The position numbers and the translations under genes are program-made. DNA of 64,000 bases from the NCBI GenBank assembly GCA_015680685.1, contig MNCI01002028.1, forward strand, positions 121,333-185,332, read 5' to 3'. Source of the stretch: Gnetum montanum. Lineage: Eukaryota > Streptophyta > Gnetopsida > Gnetales > Gnetaceae. Numbering within the stretch: the stretch's first letter is position 1; the number at the start of each line of letters is the position of its first letter. Below are positions 59,701-64,000 of the stretch, one piece after another. Under the pieces are notes generated by a model that saw only the letters and a program-made list of their open reading frames with translations, ran no database searches and was not told the DNA's origin.

Positions 59701-60350
59701 ATGACTTGATATTGTTAGATCAAATTGTTAGAGCCATGAGATAAGTGATCATGTTAAAGAAACATTTTTCCACTTGATTTAGATCCTTATATACATTGTT
59801 ATCATGATCGAGCACATGTCTCATCTAGACTTGTTTATCTTAGTGGTCTGGAGGTAAGAAGATCTTTGATAGTCTTGGTTTCTTGTTAGATAATCCTAAT
59901 GATTTAGTGATTACCATTTCAAAGTAGGGGACCTCAATCTTCCCAATCTTTAAAGTGGTATCATTTTAACAATTTTTCAAAAAATGTACATCTCATCCAT
60001 GTACCAATTCTTGTTTCTTGATAAAATGGGCCACATTAGCAATTACTACAAGGTAGGTTTTAATTTTTCTAGGAATAACTCCATGAAAGGAAAAAAATTT
60101 AGCTCAACTTACTTATTGTTGTTCCTATGCTTATCCTTGGAATTCTATAATAAGGATTCAAAAAATATGATATCCAATTGATTAATGATGAGACTTGATA
60201 CAAAGTTTTGTTATAAAGCCTCATCCTTGAGTTGGAGCAACTTTGATAGATTGAACCTCACCTTCTTTAGGTGCTTGTCTTCTAATCCTAGATTTGGTTG
60301 GTTGTTCTTCTTCTTTTTTGCCTATCCTCTACTATTTTTCCATGGCTTGC
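56740..60350 (-). pseudogene. pol: Element E: chromovirus-type Ty3/gypsy pol, minus strand, truncated
   Basis: Minus-strand RT from about 59,120 (PVLF-like phrase, IKNKYFPHRINNLFENL, IDLKSRYCQLGIKE-like text, then LPFGLTNAHTILMCLMN and FIHDILVYSKR; the catalytic box reads I-H-D-D-like FIHD at ~58,627) to about 58,440 (MRSFLGL-SYYSRFVKYF). RNase H lies at about 58,200-57,950 (MDASNEGL, VLMQNGHVVTYASQKLK, HDMELEIINF). Integrase starts about 57,010 (VEHQKVEELLH, IPQWKWKVISMN) and breaks off at about 56,740. Wording fits the chromovirus branch. Protease and gag are expected at about 59,200-60,350 but I cannot read them securely. Confidence 0.7.
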
Positions 60351-61132
60351 CTTAGTTTATGTGCCCCTCACCATGCTTAAGCACATCTAAAATAACCTAA
60401 GAATAGATCAATTACTTTGTGATGATTAAGTTCAATATTTATGCATTGTTAAATGTTCTAATTAAGATATAATCATGAAAAATTAAGAATTTTTGTTCTA
60501 ATTAGTTGTCAAAATGTATACCTAAGGCTTGTAAGGTATACTAATCATTAAATTTTAATTAATTTTTAGCTATTTTTAACTACCTTACCTTAGATCTTAT
60601 TGTATGACTTATGATGCTTAGAGCTCTTGTGAAGTTTAGCAGCAAGCACTCCTCTAGGTGTGGAATATAAAAATGAGAAGGAAAATTAGAAGATGGGCAT
60701 GTATACATATATAAAATTTTCATACATGTGTTAACACATATGCACCAACCCATCTTCTTGCATCGATAAATATGTGTTGAACCAATGTAAAATGTTAATT
60801 TGCTTTTAAAATTTTATAATATTTTTTTCTAGTTTCTTACCTTTTCTTAAGTGTTTAACATCCTAGGGTTTGTTTAGAATAATGTTGAGGTCACATCTCT
60901 AGAATTTAGGTAATAAAATCATGAAATTTAGGTAATTTCAAAAGCATGAGAAATTACTAAACTAGCAAGCATGTAAGCTTTGAAAATATATAAATAATTT
61001 CAAGAAATATGGAAAATAATTTACTAAATAAAAAATGATGTTGTGAGAAACATATAAGCATTTTGATTATTCAAGGTTAAAATCAAAAAGAGTTATCTCA
61101 GTGGGTGTTTTTCATAGTGGGGTAATGAACCG
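60351..61132. other. AT-rich spacer, nothing recognised
   Basis: No frame, domain or repeat recognised. Left flank of element F. Confidence 0.4.
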
Positions 61133-61930
61133 TGATATCACGTCCACGATATCGGATCGACCATGCGATATCGGATACCCGATATTGCGGCCTATCTCCT
61201 TATCTATAAATAAGAGGTAGCACTCTTGGTTTCCATAGTTAAGAATTAGTCCCTTAACCAAACTCTTGCCATTTTCTCCCTCCAGAGTTAGAACTATTTC
61301 TGTGTGCCCGCAGTAGGATAAATAAAGTGAACGGATCTTTATTCGAGCATTGTGTACTTGAGCACACTTTGTGTACCACAATAAAGACAAACTTTATGAT
61401 AAACCTTGCAACATATAGAATAAATTAATTAGTGCTAATTATTATTTAATGCTTTCATAGTTAATTAATGATTTCTCTCACCCTACAACTCTCTTAGTTA
61501 AATACACTCAGTATGACCACTTCGAGCATGCATGTGAGGCTTAGTAACCTAGTAATGATTAGCACTTGGTAATCCCAGTAGTGTTGCACTGGTTTAGGAT
61601 GTGTACAGCAAGTGGGAATGGATACTAGTGTTAGAAGTACTTAGAACTTAATTAATGAATAGTTAAATTAGATTAGTTACTTAGTTATCTCTCTCTTCCC
61701 TCCTTATTAGCGCAGGATATAAAACACATAAAAGCCATAAAAATCATATGCCTCGAGCTTACTTAACCATACAATCATGACATACAAGTAAGTTTGGGAA
61801 GACAACAATTAATCAATCCATTATTGTTCCACATAGGCACATAGGCACTTAGTCCTTGGAATTCAACTGGATCATGTGTGAAATGCTCTTATTCATATGG
61901 TTGAGTGTAGGGGTACCTTGCCGGTCATCA
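61133..61930 (+). repeat. Element F 5' LTR (Athila-like)
   Basis: 798 bp from TGATATCACG to ...ggtcatca, followed by a PBS. U3 opens with gatatc-rich inverted repeats; one copy of cacttggtaatcccagtagtg lies at ~61,564. Shares end sequence (ttgagtgtaggggtacc) with element G. Confidence 0.75.
61204..61214 (+). promoter_or_regulatory. TATA box in F LTR
   Basis: ctataaataag followed by aggtagc; identical context in element G. Confidence 0.6.
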
Positions 61931-61931
61931 T

Positions 61932-61949
61932 TGGTGTCGTTATCGGGGA
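61932..61949 (+). other. Element F primer binding site, tRNA-Asp type
   Basis: tggtgtcgttatcgggga, three changes from the tRNA-Asp complement seen in G. Confidence 0.75.
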
Positions 61950-62061
61950 CTTAGTGGTCTGTGCACTAAGTAGAACTTAGGAAATCATTCACATCATTGG
62001 AACAAACCCTTATGGTTGGTTAAGAAGAGCTAATAGTACATAGCACACTGAACAAGAAAAT

Positions 62062-62316
62062 ATGTCTGCTTCTTTGCACAAAAGGACTTCACCACCTAGG
62101 ACTAACACAAGAAGCAATCAGCGGCAAAATACACATGATGTTGACCCACCAGTTTCTCAATAGTTTTGTGTGGTATATATTCATCTCAATAAATATGTAC
62201 CCGACTTCACCTTTATTCTCCACCAAGATGAACAACTACGTTGGCATGACTTGAAAGGTAACATAGTGTTACCTCCTGACTGTTCAGTCCCAACTGATGA
62301 GTCGTGTGCTGGTGGC
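62062..62316 (+). pseudogene. Element F 5' end of gag (cut by G)
   Basis: An ATG at 62,062 opens a short polar frame (33 codons to a stop near 62,161); the frame stays readable to the insertion point of G. No domain can be seen in so short a piece. Called gag only from its position after the PBS. Confidence 0.35.
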
Positions 62317-62425
62317 TGAGATATCACGTACGTGATATCTCAGCCGACGAGATATCGCGTACGTGATATACGCGATATCTCAGCCGACGCGATATCACGT
62401 ACGCGATATCGCATCCTGCCTCAAT
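62314..62425 (+). repeat. Nested palindromes at the start of G's U3
   Basis: A perfect 32-bp palindrome spans 62,314-62,345 (half-site ggctgagatatcacgt, centre between 62,329 and 62,330). Two more imperfect ones of the same design follow (about 62,348-62,382 and 62,387-62,412), each with gatatcrcgtacg centres. Confidence 0.85.
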
Positions 62426-62426
62426 G

Positions 62427-62438
62427 TCTATAAATAAG
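62427..62438 (+). promoter_or_regulatory. TATA box in G LTR
   Basis: tctataaataag ~100 bp from the LTR start, just after the palindrome cluster. Confidence 0.6.
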
Positions 62439-62835
62439 AGGCGGCTCTCCCTTGTTTGGGGATCCCAGTTTTAGTGTAGCGAAGCTCTGGAAGTTTGATC
62501 CCTCCAGAGTTAGAATTTTCCCGTGTCTGCCCGCAGTGTGGTGAATGTGATTGTACGGTGTCTTTATTCGAGTGTGCCGTACTTGGACACGCACATGACC
62601 GGCAATAAAGATCGAGATTACTTCATCATTGCAGCATTCACTTAGTTTATTTATTGTTATTTATTTACTGTTATTTATTGCTTTCATAGCGCGGTGTAAG
62701 TACGACTTGACTACGAGCATCTACGGGTGTGTACGGCTAGTTAAGGAATCGGTTACTTATCGCGATTAGTCTCTCAACCCTAAACTCCTAGAAGCGGAAC
62801 GAGTTCGACTTGATTACGAGCATTTAAGTGTGACT

Positions 62836-62960
62836 GCTTGGTAGCCCAGTGGTGTAGCTAGGGGGATCTACGCTTGGTAACCCAGTGGCGTATTTGGGGT
62901 CTGCGCTTGGTAATCCCAGTGGCGTACCTAGGCCTATGCTTGGTAGTCCCAGTGGCAGTC
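62836..62960 (+). repeat. Four-copy tandem repeat in G LTR
   Basis: gcttggtaacccagtggcgta-like units start at 62,836, 62,872, 62,905 and 62,938 (spacing 36, 33, 33). F and D carry one copy each. Confidence 0.85.
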
Positions 62961-63304
62961 GTGCACGAAGTCCAAGATGTGTACGGTTGATCAAGGAATC
63001 GGTTGCTCGTCGCACTTAGGCTAGATTAGATTTTCTTACCCTTTTCCTCTTAGCTTAGATTTAGTTAAATATTATTTTCCACTGCCATCAGGAGTAGCAT
63101 TAGAATTAGAACACATCATACACCTCATCTAGACTAAACCATACGTGACATATGCAAAACTAGTCTAGATGGGAAGACAGCGAACTGCGACCTAAGGCTA
63201 ACTATCTAGATACCACAACTAGTCCATCTGCGGAGTTCGACCGGATCGCGCGTGCGACGCTCGTTTCGTATGGTTGAGTGTAGGGGTACCTCGCCACTCA
63301 TCAT

Positions 63305-63322
63305 TGGCGCCGTTGCCGGGGA
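63305..63322 (+). other. Element G primer binding site, tRNA-Asp
   Basis: tggcgccgttgccgggga is complementary to the 3' end of tRNA-Asp (ending in CCA), the usual primer of Athila-type elements. One base after the LTR end. Confidence 0.88.
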
Positions 63323-63434
63323 TGGTGCTAGTTATCTAGATTAGTTATATCATACAAGGTCGCTGTAAAGAACTTAACGATATATCTCTTAAAAAGAAGA
63401 AATTATTAAAAGTCACATAAATTCGCACACAACA

Positions 63435-64000
63435 ATGTCTCTCCGACAAGATGATAATAACGCCACACTTAGTGAGGATGTTCATTGGAGAACCAATGAG
63501 CTATATGACGATGAAAGTTGGAGTATACAACCTGAAGTGGGAGTTTCCTATAAGAATGAACAAAAACAACGTCATCATAACACAAGAAGACATAACTTAC
63601 CTGATGACGATGAACCCCCACTGGCCACTACAAGCTTCACGCAAATACAAGAGGCTGTTCGAATCTCACGTAGGCATCGTAAAGAGAGCCGACTACCCAG
63701 GCTCGATTTAAATAACTTTCCTAAATTTTCAGGAGGCTATGACTTAGATCCGCATCAACATTTACTAGCCTTCTACGATGCCTGCACATGGAATAACATT
63801 GATAACAGTTGGCAAAAACTGAAGCTCTTTCCTATGACACTCGTTGACCAAGCTAAAGTATGGTATAGATCGTTAAAACCAAATTCGATACGACGCTGGT
63901 CAACAATGGTAGAAGTCTTTAACGAAAAATATCAAACCTACGCAAGAGTGTCAGCCTTGAGGAAACAAATCCAAGGATGGAAACAAGAAAAACATGAACC
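63435..64000 (+). CDS. gag: Element G Gag, intact N-terminal part, runs off the window
   Basis: Open frame of 188 codons from the ATG at 63,435 to the window end with no stop. Residues ~1-90 are polar and Arg/Asp-rich. From about residue 90 the text follows the Athila-type Gag pattern: LPRLDLNNFPKFSGG, DLDPHQHLLAFYDAC, LKLFPMTLVDQAKVWYRSL and VEVFNEKYQ, that is, the helical capsid region. The intact tRNA-Asp site and open frame suggest G is the youngest element here. Gag forms the cytoplasmic particle in which the RNA is copied. The ATG is the first after the PBS (about 110 bp downstream) that opens a long frame. Confidence 0.8.
   Translation, partial: MSLRQDDNNATLSEDVHWRTNELYDDESWSIQPEVGVSYKNEQKQRHHNTRRHNLPDDDEPPLATTSFTQIQEAVRISRRHRKESRLPRLDLNNFPKFSGGYDLDPHQHLLAFYDACTWNNIDNSWQKLKLFPMTLVDQAKVWYRSLKPNSIRRWSTMVEVFNEKYQTYARVSALRKQIQGWKQEKHE

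Larger units (their letters stand above)
62317..63303 (+). repeat. Element G 5' LTR (Athila-like)
   Basis: 987 bp, TGAGATATCACG to ...actcatca, followed by an intact tRNA-Asp primer site. Inserted in the leader/gag of F. The right LTR is off-window, so TSD and LTR pair cannot be checked. The palindrome at its left end runs three bases beyond the TG, so the start is slightly uncertain. Confidence 0.8.

Noticed and set aside
62824-63015. Minus-strand 63-codon frame with repeated Leu-Pro-Ser text
   Set aside because: Produced by the four-copy minisatellite in G's LTR.

Overview
The window looks like intergenic DNA from a very large plant genome. It is built almost entirely of old, nested Ty3/gypsy LTR retrotransposons. 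I found no confident single-copy host gene, tRNA, rRNA or CRISPR array. The age of the elements, their large size (one complete copy is 18.9 kb, another about 22 kb once insertions are removed) and the AT-rich, stop-riddled remains suggest a gymnosperm-like genome. That assignment is inference.

Layout. I name the elements A to G. Element A (Tat-like, plus strand) fills 1-47,646 from the last bases of its 5' LTR to its complete 3' LTR. It is split by an unidentified 3.2-kb insert X (about 4,870-8,065), by element B (14,979-23,308, TSD CTAAG) and by element C (26,197-45,084, TSD CCTAT), which sits inside A's integrase. B carries gag and protease but no polymerase. C is a complete, moderately decayed Tat-like element with gag-protease, an antisense gene, and pol with RT, RNase H, a second RNase H and integrase. 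To the right of A, element D (minus strand, Athila-like, tRNA-Asp primer site) occupies 47,647 to about 54,930. An unresolved 1.8 kb follows, then a minus-strand chromovirus pol (element E, about 56,740-60,350). Two Athila-like elements in plus orientation close the window: F (from 61,133) is interrupted by G (from 62,317), and G has an open gag reading off the right edge.

Most interesting content. (1) A and C both carry, antisense between the gag-protease side and pol, the same multi-exon gene. In C it shows six good GT-AG introns of about 75-107 bp, and at least two intron positions recur in A. (2) A, B and C share about 36 copies of a short motif with core TAAACTRGCA, grouped in small arrays that lie after gag-protease, before pol and after pol. 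(3) Each of these families has its own short motif that recurs in the LTR, in the leader after the primer binding site and, in A and C, in the region upstream of the antisense gene. In A that upstream region has expanded into about 5 kb of ~190/~380-bp tandem repeats. (4) A hairpin sits directly before the polypurine tract in A and C. (5) Two places flanked by N look like assembly errors, one an inverted 45-bp patch and one a 64-bp duplication.

How the parts work together. C has the modules for its own copying (Gag, protease, RT, two RNases H, integrase), all now broken by stops and frameshifts. A has pol and the antisense gene but no recognisable gag-protease, while B has gag-protease without pol. 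The elements may once have complemented each other in trans; this is inference.
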